64,000 bases of DNA from Sporosarcina sp. NCCP-2222 (GCF_023168145.1 NZ_BQYK01000001.1:409343-473342), one strand, 5' to 3'; positions 52,747 to 63,332 are shown, numbered from the stretch's first letter. Translations and numbers: made by a program. Notes: a model not told the origin generated them from the letters alone.

Positions 52747-54435
52747 ATGAGACTATCGGTATCCAAAAGAATATGGTTCGGGTTTTCCATATTACTTTTC
52801 CTAATGCTCCTGATTGGAGCTGCATCTTTCATTTCGACAAAAAAGATGAACGATGAATTTGCATTCCTATTGGACGACCGCATGCACAAAATCAGCCTGG
52901 CTGATGAGCTGATCAATGCCCAGAAAGAAAGATATATCGCTATCAGCAGTTATGTGTTGTTTAAAACACAGGAATTTGTCAAACAGCGGGATGAGTCTAC
53001 AGCTCTAGCGGATGAATTGCTTGCAGAGATGAACAAATCCTTTACTTCCTCTGAGAACAAAAATCTGGTAGATGAACTTACAGCACTGGATGAAGAGTTC
53101 GGCCAGATGGTGGATGATATCAGTTATATGCTGATGAGGGGCAATGATACACAGAACCGAGTGCTGTTAAAACAAGCGAGCCTCTTAAATATGGAAATGA
53201 TGGATAAGGCAACAGAACTGAAGGCAAGACAGCTGGAAGAAATGGCGGCATCCAGAAAAAGCTTAGAGAATATGACCTTGATCATTCATTCAATCACAAT
53301 CGGATTGATACTGGCTGGGCTCATGCTTTCCATCATTGTCACGAACATGATCAACAGGAAAATCGGATTGCCTGTGAAGAAGATGACAACTGCTCTGGAA
53401 CAAATAGCCGATGGGGACCTGACAATCGAACAGGTCACAATAAAAAATAAGGATGAAATTGGTGATATGGCTTCAGCCTTTAACCGAATGGTGGCCGACG
53501 TCAAACAGCTTCTTGAGCAGATTCGATTCTCCTCCCACCAATTGGCTGCACAAGCCGAACAGTTATCAGCTAGCTCAGAGGAAAGCCTCGCTTCATCGGA
53601 AATGGTTGCTTCTGCTTCAGAAAAGAATATGCGAGAAAGTGAACAGCAAACAGTTTTGATCAATGATCAGACCGAATCAGTCAGCACCTTATCGCATGAT
53701 GTCACGGCCATTGCACAAAGCAATGAAAACATGCTGGAGTCTATGCAATCTGTTATTTCCTACGTATCAGACGGGTCTCATACAGTTCGGGAAGTATCAG
53801 GCAAAATGATCCAGATCCAAACGACCATTCAGGAAGCAGCCGAGATTATTCAACTGATGGCCAAGCAATCAGCTGAAATTCAGCAGGTGACTTCTCTCAT
53901 AACTGCTATTTCGGATCAGACAAATTTATTGGCTTTGAATGCCGCGATCGAAGCCGCACGTGCAGGTGAGCATGGTAAAGGGTTTGCGGTCGTTGCAGAA
54001 GAAGTCCGCAAGCTCGCCGAACAATCCAAGACGTCTGCTACCGAGATTGAGACGATGATCGAATCGATTCAATCAGCTACAAAGAAAGCGGTTGTTGCCA
54101 TTAACCTTGGCAGCAGTACAGTCGAAAGCGGCAAAACAGAAACGGATAATTCACTTCAATTATTCAACCATATTGAAGAGGCTGTCGAAGAAGTGCACGG
54201 CAATGTGAATCGTGTCGCACTTGCTATCGACCAAATCCGGAATATGACAGAATCGATCAACCACTCGTCACATCAGATCCAAAAGATAGCTGAATCCGCA
54301 GCATTCATCGCCCAGGAAACGAGCGCAGCCACTGAAGAGCAACTGGCTGTGAACGAAGAGATTTCGACGAGTTCCCAAACACTTGCTTCACTCGCCGAAA
54401 GCCTGCAAAAAGAGGTCAACCGTTTCACTTTCTAA
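52747..54435 (+). CDS. Methyl-accepting chemotaxis protein
   Basis: A 562-residue chemoreceptor: helix 1 (about 10-31), an extracellular four-helix-bundle sensor (35-180), helix 2 (about 184-204), HAMP (206-258, [20 protein letters not shown]) and the cytoplasmic signalling coiled coil with the hairpin tip [20 protein letters not shown]. The ligand is unknown. ATG 52747 follows GGGGGGG by seven bases; the frame is open 48 bases further but lacks a ribosome site. It is monocistronic, so it is probably a receptor feeding chemotaxis genes elsewhere. Confidence 0.94.
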   Translation: MRLSVSKRIWFGFSILLFLMLLIGAASFISTKKMNDEFAFLLDDRMHKISLADELINAQKERYIAISSYVLFKTQEFVKQRDESTALADELLAEMNKSFTSSENKNLVDELTALDEEFGQMVDDISYMLMRGNDTQNRVLLKQASLLNMEMMDKATELKARQLEEMAASRKSLENMTLIIHSITIGLILAGLMLSIIVTNMINRKIGLPVKKMTTALEQIADGDLTIEQVTIKNKDEIGDMASAFNRMVADVKQLLEQIRFSSHQLAAQAEQLSASSEESLASSEMVASASEKNMRESEQQTVLINDQTESVSTLSHDVTAIAQSNENMLESMQSVISYVSDGSHTVREVSGKMIQIQTTIQEAAEIIQLMAKQSAEIQQVTSLITAISDQTNLLALNAAIEAARAGEHGKGFAVVAEEVRKLAEQSKTSATEIETMIESIQSATKKAVVAINLGSSTVESGKTETDNSLQLFNHIEEAVEEVHGNVNRVALAIDQIRNMTESINHSSHQIQKIAESAAFIAQETSAATEEQLAVNEEISTSSQTLASLAESLQKEVNRFTF

Positions 54436-54461
54436 TGGGGTTAGCGTGGTGCTAAATATAC

Positions 54462-54497
54462 AAAAAATCGGAGCCGTTTTTGCGCTCCGATTTTTTA
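54462..54497. terminator. Bidirectional terminator
   Basis: AAAAATCGGAGC/GCTCCGATTTTTT, 12 pairs; its right edge overlaps the stop codon of the convergent DUF6509-like gene. Confidence 0.92.
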
Positions 54498-54779
54498 TTC
54501 TGCAAGATGTGCCTTGCAAAATTGCTCTATTTCCGTGTATTCTTCTTCATCTAATTCGAAGTCGAGGACATTCCCTGTTGCCCTTTCAAAAAAGTTGTAG
54601 GAAACGATTCTCTCTTCTTCACCATCCACCAAAAAGATGATCCGCAGGCCCGTCCCTTTTTCATCGTAAAGTTCATCCTCGGGATCTAACTGGAGGAAAA
54701 GATGAAATTCATAGCGGGTGCCGCTTAAAATGCCGGTCGGGTCTACCAATTCCTCCCGTGTATACTCCATTATGTCCAT
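54495..54779 (-). CDS. DUF6509-like small protein
   Basis: A 94-residue acidic protein beginning MDIMEYTREELVDPTGILSG and containing TRYEFHLFLQLDPEDELYDE and GLRIIFLVDGEEERIVSYNF. It resembles short Bacillales proteins sometimes labelled pullulanase, now DUF6509; there is no glycosidase domain, so that label would be wrong. The function is unknown. ATG 54779 is nine bases after GTGAGG; the open frame to 54851 is not supported. Confidence 0.65.
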   Translation of the reverse strand: MDIMEYTREELVDPTGILSGTRYEFHLFLQLDPEDELYDEKGTGLRIIFLVDGEEERIVSYNFFERATGNVLDFELDEEEYTEIEQFCKAHLAE

Positions 54780-54962
54780 TTGTATCATCCTCACCAAAAA
54801 AATATACTGTTCGATACCATCGTACACTAAAAAACACTTCTCGTCGTTCATTTTAAACTGTTTTTATTCACAGACAACATTTTTGTTTTGCAATTTTCCA
54901 GAGATTAAGGAACAATGAAAGAGTGAGCACTATTCACAATTTGATCGTTAGGGGAAATGTAT

Positions 54963-56660
54963 ATGTTGAAATTTGAAGACTACCAATATACGAGACCGGA
55001 TATGGCCGAAATCAAAGAACAATTCCATGATTTATTGGAACAGTTCCGCGCTGCGGACTCGTACGACAAACAAAATGAAGTAATTGAAAAAATTAACGCG
55101 ATCGGCAGCGATTTCTCGACACAGGCCAATTTGGTTTATATTCGTGCTTCCATTGATACGAATGATGAATACTACCAAAAGGAACGGGACTATTTCGATG
55201 AAATCAATCCTGAATTCCAGGAACTTGGAACCGCTTTCTACAAAGAGCTCGTTGCAACCCCTTTCCGAAAAGAACTTGAAGAAAAATGGGGCCCACAGCT
55301 TTTCGCACTTGCGGATAATGCCATCAAGTCATTTTCATCCGAAGTCCTTCCTCTCTTACAGCAAGAAAACAAGCTGACTTCGGAGTACGCCAAGCTGGTA
55401 GCCTCTGCTCAAATCGAGTTTGACGGCAAAACATTGACTCTAGCTCAACTCGCTCCATATGCGGAGTCAACAGACCGCTCTGTCAGAAAGTCTGCTATGG
55501 AAACCTCCTATGCATTCTATGAGAGCAATGGAGAACAATTTGACCGCATCTACGATGATTTAGTAAAAATCCGTCATGAGATTGCAACAAAACTGGGATT
55601 CAAGAATTTTGTGGAACTTGGCTATGCCCGGATGAACCGGATCGGCTATGATGCCGATATGGTGAAGAACTTCCGTGACCAAGTGCGGGACTACATCGTT
55701 CCTTTAGCGAATAAGCTATACGATCGACAAGCGGAAAGGATCGGCGTTGATGAGTTGAAATTCTACGATCAATCATTGAATTTCTTAACAGGCAATGCGA
55801 AGCCGAAAGGATCTTCCGAATGGATCATTGAAAACGGCAAAAAGATGTATCAAGAGCTCTCCCCCGAAACGGATGAATTCTTTACATTCATGACAGACAA
55901 AAACTTGCTTGATTTGGAAGCGAAAAAAGGCAAAGAGTCCGGTGGCTACTGCACATTTATCGACAACTATGACTCGCCGTTTATCTTCTCCAACTTCAAC
56001 GGTACATCTGGCGATATTGATGTACTGACACATGAGGCAGGGCATGCGTTCCAAGTCTATTCCAGCCGCAATATCGGAATTCCTGAATACGTATGGCCGA
56101 CACATGAAGGGGCTGAAATCCATTCCATGAGCATGGAATTCTTCACATGGCCATGGATGGAACTGTTTTTTGAGGAAGAAACGGAGAAGTACAAATTTGC
56201 CCACCTAAGCAGCGGACTGCTCTTCTTGCCTTACGGTGTCGCAGTGGACGAATATCAGCATATCGTCTATGAAAATCCAGAAATGACGCCTGCCGAGCGC
56301 AAAGCCGCTTGGAAAGAGCTCGAAAAAACATACTTGCCTAAGCGCGATTACGACGGCAATCCGTACTTGGAAGCTGGCGGCGTGTGGCAACGCCAATCCC
56401 ATATTTACGAAGTGCCATTCTACTATATTGATTATACACTGGCACAAATCTGTGCATTCCAATTCTGGAAACGCTCACTGGAAAACCGTGAGGATGCTTG
56501 GAATGATTATATTCACCTTTGCCGACTCGGCGGTTCAAAGAAATTTACGGAGCTTGTGCGTGAAGCCAACCTCATCTCTCCTTTTGAAGACGGCTGCGTA
56601 CAGTCGGTCGTGGGCGCTATCGAATCATGGCTCAACAGCGTAGACGATAAATCACTATAA
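54963..56660 (+). CDS. M3-family oligoendopeptidase
   Basis: A 565-residue zinc metallopeptidase of family M3 (thimet oligopeptidase/PepF group). The zinc site HEAGH is in DVLTHEAGHAFQVYSSRN, and HEGAEIHSMSMEFF supplies the third ligand region. These enzymes cut short peptides in the cytoplasm. ATG 54963 (eight bases after AGGGG) is preferred over ATG 54957, which is only two bases away from it. The length fits the shorter M3 oligoendopeptidase group rather than the 600-residue PepF. It is monocistronic. Confidence 0.93.
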   Translation: MLKFEDYQYTRPDMAEIKEQFHDLLEQFRAADSYDKQNEVIEKINAIGSDFSTQANLVYIRASIDTNDEYYQKERDYFDEINPEFQELGTAFYKELVATPFRKELEEKWGPQLFALADNAIKSFSSEVLPLLQQENKLTSEYAKLVASAQIEFDGKTLTLAQLAPYAESTDRSVRKSAMETSYAFYESNGEQFDRIYDDLVKIRHEIATKLGFKNFVELGYARMNRIGYDADMVKNFRDQVRDYIVPLANKLYDRQAERIGVDELKFYDQSLNFLTGNAKPKGSSEWIIENGKKMYQELSPETDEFFTFMTDKNLLDLEAKKGKESGGYCTFIDNYDSPFIFSNFNGTSGDIDVLTHEAGHAFQVYSSRNIGIPEYVWPTHEGAEIHSMSMEFFTWPWMELFFEEETEKYKFAHLSSGLLFLPYGVAVDEYQHIVYENPEMTPAERKAAWKELEKTYLPKRDYDGNPYLEAGGVWQRQSHIYEVPFYYIDYTLAQICAFQFWKRSLENREDAWNDYIHLCRLGGSKKFTELVREANLISPFEDGCVQSVVGAIESWLNSVDDKSL

Positions 56661-56668
56661 GATAAGTC

Positions 56669-56724
56669 AAAGGACTGTCCAGAAGATCAGTGGCAAACTG
56701 ATAGCCTGTGACAGTCCTTTTCTG
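56669..56724 (+). terminator. Terminator of the M3 peptidase gene
   Basis: AAAGGACTGTC/GACAGTCCTTTT outer stem enclosing a smaller ATCAGT/ACTGAT hairpin, ending in TTTTC. Confidence 0.85.
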
Positions 56725-56800
56725 TAAAAGTTCTCTTTAGAAACTTGGGAGAAAAAATAGACGGAGTAAGACATATCCTTTTCTCCGCCTATTTATGGGG

Positions 56801-58288
56801 TTAGCAAGTACACAGTGGGTCATGTATGCTGTACCGGTTTTTACCATTCTCTTTCGATTGGTAGAGGGCGTCGTCTGCTTTTACATAGAGCGTATCAAAC
56901 GTATCATCTTTCTCTGAGAATGCAATTCCGATGCTGACGGAAAGCTGAATCTCTTCAGTTAACTGCATGCCGATTACATTTCTTTCTATCTTTAAAAGAA
57001 GTTGTTCTGCAGCCCGGCAAACCGCTTCCCTCTCTGCCTTTTTGAATAATACTAGAAATTCGTCTCCACCTACTCTGGCGGCAACTGCCTTCGGTTCTAC
57101 CACATCAGCTATTATTGAAGCTGCCTGTTTTAATATGCGATCCCCTTCTCCATGTCCGAGCCGGTCATTCACCTGCTTAAAGTTGTCTAAATCAATCATA
57201 AGCAATGCTAGCGGAGTCCCTCCGGCCAAGCTTCTTTGCACTTCATCCTCGAAGGCAGCACGGTTTTTCAGTCCTGTCATACTGTCATGGAACGCTAAGT
57301 GAATCGGGGCGGCAACAAGCCGGCCAATAATGAATGATAAACCTACTGCTGCCATGATAATGACTAAAAGCTGTTTGATGAACTGGTTTTTATATGCATG
57401 CAATAATCCCGTCAACTCGGAATCATTATATACAATTTCTACTACACGGTTTGTTGAATAACCACGTCTTTCTTCCGCTACATACGGAATATATCGATAC
57501 GTTTTTTGCTGTCCATCTTCAACCAGCGTAAGTTCTCTCACTTCCCCGCTCTGGTTGACTTCAGTGAAAACGGTATAAAACGGCTCTTCAATTTTCTTCT
57601 GTATGTAATCATCGGTTTTCTGTCCAAGTATAAAACCTCCGGAGTTATAGACATGTATGCTATCGATAATATCATATGTATCTTCCAGTTCCTTGCTCGT
57701 CTCCAGGAAATTAAACTTCTTAAATATTTCTTCATCCTCTAATGAGGCCGCCAATTCAATTAAGTAAAGATGATCAGGAGTAGGCATATAACTGAACTTT
57801 TTAATTTCCCCAGTCTTCGATTGAATATCCATCCCGTCATGCGAAAAGTTTGACCCTTCTCTCCTGCTAGTCAGCAGGTTGGAAAACTTCGGGCAGCAAT
57901 CGCTAAAGTTCAAACCGATATCTTGTTTGAAGCTGCTAAACAATACTGTATTATTTTCATTCAATATAAAAACTTCCATACCAAACTTATTCTTTAGCTC
58001 ACTAAAATCCCATTGGGTAAAATCGGATTCTTCCTCGTATTTTTGAACTAACTCATGAGAGTATTCCTTCATTCTTTCCGACATTTCCTTGTCGAACAAA
58101 TCATATACGGTATCTATGGTTGATAGATTGCTTATTATTTTGTCCTCTGCCATGGAAATCTTGGCAGCTTGGCTTGCAATGACACTTTCTTTCAGTTTCA
58201 TATAATCAAACACTGCAATGACAAAGGAAAGCACAAGTGAGAATACAATTAAGATTATCGTTAGTTTTAATCTAAAATTCCTAGCCAA
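56801..58288 (-). CDS. Membrane-bound diguanylate cyclase
   Basis: A 495-residue sensor cyclase: helix 1 (about 7-27), an extracellular sensor domain of about 270 residues with two cysteines in SDCCPKF, helix 2 (about 303-324) and a GGDEF domain (330-490). The active site is intact: DLDNFKQVNDRLGHGEGD and ARVGGDEFLVLF. The inhibitory RxxD site five residues before GGDEF is missing, so product inhibition may be weak. It makes c-di-GMP, opposing the EAL enzyme encoded at 36766-38979. TTG 58288 follows GGGG by eight bases; the TTG at 58309 has no ribosome site. Confidence 0.92.
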   Translation of the reverse strand: MARNFRLKLTIILIVFSLVLSFVIAVFDYMKLKESVIASQAAKISMAEDKIISNLSTIDTVYDLFDKEMSERMKEYSHELVQKYEEESDFTQWDFSELKNKFGMEVFILNENNTVLFSSFKQDIGLNFSDCCPKFSNLLTSRREGSNFSHDGMDIQSKTGEIKKFSYMPTPDHLYLIELAASLEDEEIFKKFNFLETSKELEDTYDIIDSIHVYNSGGFILGQKTDDYIQKKIEEPFYTVFTEVNQSGEVRELTLVEDGQQKTYRYIPYVAEERRGYSTNRVVEIVYNDSELTGLLHAYKNQFIKQLLVIIMAAVGLSFIIGRLVAAPIHLAFHDSMTGLKNRAAFEDEVQRSLAGGTPLALLMIDLDNFKQVNDRLGHGEGDRILKQAASIIADVVEPKAVAARVGGDEFLVLFKKAEREAVCRAAEQLLLKIERNVIGMQLTEEIQLSVSIGIAFSEKDDTFDTLYVKADDALYQSKENGKNRYSIHDPLCTC

Positions 58289-58631
58289 AGACGCATTCCC
58301 CTTTTGCAATCTGTATATTTTATAAACATTATAGACTATTTATACACTCCTAACTATGCTAAACGACCTAAATAATTTGATTTTTTGAGAGGAATTCACA
58401 AATTCGCCTTAATTCAAAAAAAGAAAAAACGACAAGGTTGCTTGTGTTGATCGCATGTATGAATATGCATTTCACCTTATTCACCACGACATCCCGTGTT
58501 GTTACGAATCAGCCAAAGCTTCATAACAGGATAGCGCCGCTTTAGTACATAAAGACTTACGGAAAAATCAACTATTCGCAAGGTCTATGTGGCATCCTCT
58601 TTTTAATTTATTTAGGACACCTGATGCTTGT

Positions 58632-58797
58632 AGTGACTCCTGCGGGAATAGCAGGAGCTTTGAGACCCCGCGGAGCGGCTTAGAGTATAGGGATGCCTTA
58701 ATTTCTGTGTAACCCCAGAAATTAAGGCAAATCGAACCCTTCGAAGTTCGATTTGCTGAAGCCATGCCTGCGGAAAGCGAGCGCCGGAACGGAAAGC
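58632..58797. repeat. Bacillales-type dispersed repeat with two-hairpin insertion
   Basis: Part of the 628-base gap 58289-58917, which holds no gene. The outer parts, GTGACTCCTGCGGGAA with GCAGGAGC and GAGACCCCGCGGAGCG (to 58681) and ATGCCTGCGGAAAGCGAGCG to GGAACGGAAAG (to 58797), resemble a repeat I know from many Bacillales genomes. Between them lie a 13-pair hairpin GCCTTAATTTCTG/CAGAAATTAAGGC (58695-58728) and a nine-pair hairpin AAATCGAAC/GTTCGATTT (58729-58754). Confidence 0.65.
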
Positions 58798-58917
58798 AGC
58801 AGTATGTTGTAATGAATATACATTTCTACTTCATTACAAGCCTTATAGAAAGTAGTAAAACGCTTGACTACAGGTAAGAAAGCGTACGCCTGGAACTGAA
58901 ATTCACGGCACCAAACC

Positions 58918-58957
58918 GAAAAACGCTGCTGGAAACGATAAATCGTCTCCAGCAGCG
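58918..58957 (-). terminator. Terminator of fhs
   Basis: CGCTGCTGGAAACGAT/ATCGTCTCCAGCAGCG, 16 pairs, with TTTTTC on the minus side. Confidence 0.92.
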
Positions 58958-59016
58958 CTAAGAAATTTTAGTGTGGACTTTGTCAGTACCCACACTGGAC
59001 GCCTTCTTTATTTACT

Positions 59017-60696
59017 TTACATTAACCCAACAGCATTGCCATTTTCATCGATACCCATTTGGAGGGCTGCTGGCTGTTTAGGCAAGCCTGGCATTGTCAT
59101 AATGTCTCCCGTCAAGCAGACGAGGAAACCAGCACCAAGCTTAGGGATAATTTCACGGATTATGATTTTGAAATCTGTTGGTCTGCCCAACTTTTTCGGA
59201 TCATCCGTAAATGAATATTGCGTCTTCGCCATACAGATCGGAAGGATATCCCATCCATTTTGCTCGATGGCCTTCAAATCCTTCATCGCTTTATCAGTGA
59301 GGATGATTCCCTCACCACCGTATACTTTCTGAACAATCGCTGTAATTTTGTCAATGACCGGCTGTTCTACATCGTATAATGGCGCAAATTGTTTCGGTTC
59401 ATCCAAAAGTGCAAGCACTTCATTCGCAAGATCAAGGCCACCTTGTCCCCCTTGTCCCCACACATCCGTCAACGCTGCGCGCACCCCTTTTGACTTACAC
59501 CAAGACAAGACGAAGTCCAGCTCAGCATTAGAATCTGTAATAAAACGGTTCAGTGCAACAACGGGCTGGATGCCAAACGCTTGGACCGTTTCAACATGCT
59601 TCTCCAAGTTCACAATTCCTTGTTGCAGGGCAGATACATTTTCCGCACCTAAGTCCTGTTTCGCTACTCCTCCATGCATTTTCAAAGCGCGGATTGTCGT
59701 AACCAAGACAACCGCGTCCGGCGCAAATCCACCTTTGCGTGCTTTGATATCCATGAATTTCTCAGCACCGAGGTCGGAACCAAAGCCCGCCTCCGTAACG
59801 ACGATATCAGCAAGCTGTCTCGCAGTATTAGTCGCCATCAATGAGTTGCAGCCATGCGCAATATTAGCAAAAGGACCGCCGTGGATCAAAGCCGGGGTTC
59901 CCTCGATCGTTTGAACGAGGTTCGGTTTGAACGCTTCCTTCAGCAATAGCGTCAATGCCCCTTCGACGCCAAGATCGCGGACAGTAACGGCCTCTTTATT
60001 ATACGTGTAGCCGATCACCATTTGAGAGAGCTTCTCCTTCAAATCATTCAGGCTCGTCGCAAGGCAGAATACCGCCATGATTTCCGATGCAACTGTAATA
60101 TCGAATCCATCTTCCCTTGGCACGCCTTGGCCAGGTCCCCCTAATCCGATAGTGACATGACGGAGTGCACGGTCATTCATATCCAACGCCCGTTTCCAAG
60201 TTATGCGGCGGGGATCGATTCCAAGCGCATTTCCTTGATGGATATGGTTATCAATCAGCGCGCTTAATGCGTTATTGGCAGTCGTGATCGCATGGATGTC
60301 ACCGTTGAAATGTAGATTGATCTCTTCCATCGGCAATACTTGGGCATACCCTCCACCGGCTGCGCCGCCCTTGACTCCCATAACAGGTCCGAGTGACGGT
60401 TCACGAAGCGCAATCATTGATTTCTTGCCTAATTTGGCAAGCGCATCTGCTAAACCTACAGTTACTGTGGATTTCCCCTCCCCTGCAGGTGTCGGGCTAG
60501 TGGCGGATACTAGAACGACCTTCCCAGCTGCTTGTTTCGTTTGCAGCTTGCTGACGTCAATTTTTGCTTTGTATCTGCCGTACGGTTCGACCGCTTCCTC
60601 TGGAATGCCAGCCTTTTCAGCAATCTTGCCAATTGGCTGCATGATCGCCTGCGATGCAATTGCCAAATCAGTTAACGGTTTTGTTTTATCTACCAT
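59017..60696 (-). CDS. fhs: Formate-tetrahydrofolate ligase
   Basis: A 559-residue enzyme that forms 10-formyl-THF from formate, THF and ATP. The P-loop TPAGEGKST is at 69-77, followed by [21 protein letters not shown] (cation and folate region) and the C-terminal [13 protein letters not shown]. It feeds one-carbon units into purine and formyl-methionine synthesis. ATG 60696 follows AAAGGATGGG. B. subtilis 168 lacks this gene, whereas many other Bacillales have it. It lies 48 bases after the YogA-like gene and ends at a strong terminator. Confidence 0.97.
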   Translation of the reverse strand: MVDKTKPLTDLAIASQAIMQPIGKIAEKAGIPEEAVEPYGRYKAKIDVSKLQTKQAAGKVVLVSATSPTPAGEGKSTVTVGLADALAKLGKKSMIALREPSLGPVMGVKGGAAGGGYAQVLPMEEINLHFNGDIHAITTANNALSALIDNHIHQGNALGIDPRRITWKRALDMNDRALRHVTIGLGGPGQGVPREDGFDITVASEIMAVFCLATSLNDLKEKLSQMVIGYTYNKEAVTVRDLGVEGALTLLLKEAFKPNLVQTIEGTPALIHGGPFANIAHGCNSLMATNTARQLADIVVTEAGFGSDLGAEKFMDIKARKGGFAPDAVVLVTTIRALKMHGGVAKQDLGAENVSALQQGIVNLEKHVETVQAFGIQPVVALNRFITDSNAELDFVLSWCKSKGVRAALTDVWGQGGQGGLDLANEVLALLDEPKQFAPLYDVEQPVIDKITAIVQKVYGGEGIILTDKAMKDLKAIEQNGWDILPICMAKTQYSFTDDPKKLGRPTDFKIIIREIIPKLGAGFLVCLTGDIMTMPGLPKQPAALQMGIDENGNAVGLM

Positions 60697-60744
60697 CCCT
60701 ATCCCATCCTTTCATGATAAAACCCAATCCATTCCTCATTTATA

Positions 60745-61722
60745 TTATATGCTTACTACTATTTTACCGAATTGTTCATTATGCTTCAGCCTTTCAAACG
60801 CTTCTTCGGCTTCTTCCAAAGGAAACGTGCGGTCGATTACCGGCCGAATGCCGTGAAGTTCTATAAAGCTCAAGGCTGCTCTCAGTTCTTCCCTGCTGCC
60901 CATTGTGGTGCCGAACAGCTGGTATTGTCCATAGAAAAATGATCGCAAATTAAAGTCGACTGTATCTTCAGTCGTCGCACCGAAAATGACAATCTTTCCA
61001 CCCTTTTTCAAGACCTGAAGGGAGCGGTTGAATGTAGCCCGGCCCACACTTTCCACGACCAAATCAATGGTTTCGCCCTGTAGCTCTGCTACCCAATCAC
61101 TGTTCGTATCAAGCGCTATATCCGCTCCAATTTTCCTGGCACTTTCACGTTTCGCTTCACTTCTGGATGTGACAATGACCTTGGCCCCTGCACTTTTTGC
61201 AAGTTGGATCATGAATGTCGCTACACCGCTTCCTGCACCTGGAATAAATACGGTTTGTCCTGTCTTTAAATCACCTTGCGTGAACAGGGCCCGATAGCCA
61301 GTCAGAACCGATAAGCCAATGACAGCCGATTCCTCCCACGACAAACGCTCCGGCTTTTTTTCGAGTTGCTCGGCCGAAATGACAATTTTTTCTGCAAAAG
61401 TTCCATGATCCGGCATACCCAAGATATCGAACTTTTCAGGTGGTGCTGCACTTTTCTGAAACCAGCGCAATGAGGGATTGATGATCACTTCGTCACCGAT
61501 TGACCAGTCTGTGACATCGGCTCCAATACTTTCGATCACTCCTGCGCCATCCGAACCGAGCACAAGCGGTTTGCTTTCATCCCCTCTTCTACCAGGAATC
61601 ATTAAATCCCTTCGGTTTAAGCCAGCAGCCTTCAAGGCGACAACCACTTCACCCATACCCGGGCTGGGATCTTCCAGTTCCCCAAGTCGCATCTGTCCAG
61701 CGGCATGCATAAATGCTTTCAC
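60745..61722 (-). CDS. MDR-family NAD(P)-dependent oxidoreductase (YogA-like)
   Basis: A 325-residue medium-chain dehydrogenase/reductase with the GroES-like N-domain (GLNRRDLMIPGRRG, SDGAGVIESIGADVTDWSIGDEVI) and a Rossmann domain (VFIPGAGSGVATFMIQLAKSAGA). The zinc-binding cysteines of alcohol dehydrogenases are absent at both the catalytic and structural positions, so it is better read as a quinone-oxidoreductase-type enzyme than as a zinc alcohol dehydrogenase; it resembles B. subtilis YogA. The start is GTG 61722 after GAGGGTGGG. It is probably cotranscribed with fhs. Confidence 0.88.
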   Translation of the reverse strand: MKAFMHAAGQMRLGELEDPSPGMGEVVVALKAAGLNRRDLMIPGRRGDESKPLVLGSDGAGVIESIGADVTDWSIGDEVIINPSLRWFQKSAAPPEKFDILGMPDHGTFAEKIVISAEQLEKKPERLSWEESAVIGLSVLTGYRALFTQGDLKTGQTVFIPGAGSGVATFMIQLAKSAGAKVIVTSRSEAKRESARKIGADIALDTNSDWVAELQGETIDLVVESVGRATFNRSLQVLKKGGKIVIFGATTEDTVDFNLRSFFYGQYQLFGTTMGSREELRAALSFIELHGIRPVIDRTFPLEEAEEAFERLKHNEQFGKIVVSI

Positions 61723-61831
61723 TTTTCCCACCCTCTCCCCGACTGTATGTACTCTGACGTCTCTATCATACAACATAATGAAACCATTTTCATATTGTCC
61801 TTGTCGCAGATTTCAATTTATTTGTGGAAAT

Positions 61832-61874
61832 AAAAAAACTGTCTCCTTCCACTTGTAAGGTGGCTTGTGACAGT
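61832..61874 (-). terminator. Terminator of the XRE-metallophosphoesterase operon
   Basis: ACTGTC/GACAGT outer and TCCTTCCACTT/AAGGTGG inner stems, followed on the minus strand by seven T, 110 bases after the phosphoesterase stop. Confidence 0.85.
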
Positions 61875-61983
61875 CTTTATTGCTCAATAATGAAGTCCAT
61901 TTCAGCTTTAAAAGATAATCCTCTCAAACTAGCTTTCTAAGCAATTGGATCCCTGAAAATCTTTCTTCTAACATAGTAAGTGA

Positions 61984-62847
61984 TTACTCCACTTGATGGT
62001 GCAATTCGACGAGAACAATTTCCGGCTGGTTAAATAAACGAATCGGGATAATGCTGTTGCCAATTCCACGGCTAATGACCATCTGACTCTGTTTTTTCGA
62101 ATGAAGCCCCTCCGTATAGCCGGGAAACCAGCCTTGGCCTGGCGCTACAAGCCCTCCAATCCCTGGAATACGGATTTGTCCGCCATGTGCATGCCCGCTG
62201 AAAATAAGATCTATCTTCTGCGCATAATAAGTCTCAAATTGCTCAGGACGGTGAGAAAGCAAAATTTTGTACACAGAGTCAGGTACACCTTGAAAAGCCT
62301 GTAAAATGAACTCCTTGACTGCCTCATCATCTGCTTTTCTGCTCGATAATGGATCATCAATGCCGCCAACCGCGATCTGCTGGCCCTTCTGTTCAATTAA
62401 TACGGCTGTATTTGACAGAATATGCACTCCTCGGCTTTCCAGGCGACTCAGAATTTGAGCTGTTTCATTGCTTGAAATTTCATGATTGCCCGTTACGTAA
62501 TAGAACGGTGCAACAGATTCTAACTCCTCGACCAGCTCCATACTGCGATCGAGTTCAAAACGATTGCTATCAATGAAGTCGCCTGTTATAAAAATGGCGT
62601 CCGGGGATAGCTCCTTCACTTTTTTTACAAGACCGGCATGTCGCTCTCCGAATTTGGCATCATGTAAATCGGACAGTTGCACAATTCGGAAGGAATTGAA
62701 TTCACTAGGGATTTTGGGAGATTGAATGTCATAGCTAGTTACTCCTATTGTCATGTTATCCCTATACAATATGAATATAAATAAAAAAATTAGAAAAATC
62801 CATACCAACCTGGCTCCTTTTCGAATCCATGCCTTCTTCCTTTTCAT
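61984..62847 (-). CDS. Membrane-anchored metallophosphoesterase
   Basis: A 287-residue calcineurin-like phosphoesterase with an N-terminal transmembrane segment (about 12-28) and a catalytic domain outside. The five metal motifs are intact: LSDLHDAKFG, GDFIDS, GNHE, LLSHRPE and SGHAHGGQ. The nearest recognised group is the YkuE/YpbG-like class, which may act on lipids or UDP-linked compounds; the substrate is not deducible. Its ATG at 62847 overlaps the stop of the XRE regulator (ATGA), so translation is coupled. Confidence 0.9.
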   Translation of the reverse strand: MKRKKAWIRKGARLVWIFLIFLFIFILYRDNMTIGVTSYDIQSPKIPSEFNSFRIVQLSDLHDAKFGERHAGLVKKVKELSPDAIFITGDFIDSNRFELDRSMELVEELESVAPFYYVTGNHEISSNETAQILSRLESRGVHILSNTAVLIEQKGQQIAVGGIDDPLSSRKADDEAVKEFILQAFQGVPDSVYKILLSHRPEQFETYYAQKIDLIFSGHAHGGQIRIPGIGGLVAPGQGWFPGYTEGLHSKKQSQMVISRGIGNSIIPIRLFNQPEIVLVELHHQVE

Positions 62848-63332
62848 TGCCAGCGTTTTTTCATCTTAGCGAGTTCCAATAACTCTAATACATCCTTTTT
62901 AGGTAGATCCACTAGAATGGAAAGAAGTTCCTTTTCTGCTAATCTTCTCCCTCTCCCACTTCGATATTTTTCTTTATTCACTGCATCAATTTCCGTGTAT
63001 AGGTCTGGAAGCCTATCACCCTGTTCCAGTTCCCGATCGATTGTCAAATGCTCGCGAAGCCTTTCATAAAGCATATCCATACTTGTCGTATTGCCAGTAA
63101 ATGCGCGTGATGTACGCGGGTCTCCTAAGATCAATTCATCCGTGGAAATGTTAAAGCGATCAGAAATTTTAGCAATCCAAGCGGCAGATGGGGCATTTTT
63201 ACCCTTCTCCCAATCCTTTATCCGGCTGGCAGATGTGCCAATAGCCGCTCCAAATGCCATCATTGATAAGCCGCGTTGCTCGCGTAAGGCTTTTAATCTA
63301 ATTCCAAAGTCTTCTTTACTCCACTCGTTCAC
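62844..63332 (-). CDS. XRE-family regulator upstream of the phosphoesterase
   Basis: A 162-residue protein: helix-turn-helix in residues 10-65 (IRLKALREQRGLSMMAFGAAIGTSASRIKDWEKGKNAPS), then a C-terminal region rich in charged residues (RSGRGRRLAEKELLSILVDL) of unknown fold. It presumably regulates its own operon. The start is GTG 63332, seven bases after AGGAGG. The ATGA overlap with the phosphoesterase is unusual for this regulator class and suggests a functional link. Confidence 0.85.
   Translation of the reverse strand: MNEWSKEDFGIRLKALREQRGLSMMAFGAAIGTSASRIKDWEKGKNAPSAAWIAKISDRFNISTDELILGDPRTSRAFTGNTTSMDMLYERLREHLTIDRELEQGDRLPDLYTEIDAVNKEKYRSGRGRRLAEKELLSILVDLPKKDVLELLELAKMKKRWQ

Noticed and set aside
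54495-54779. Pullulanase
   Set aside because: Related short proteins carry this name in databases, but 94 residues without any glycosidase motif cannot be a pullulanase.
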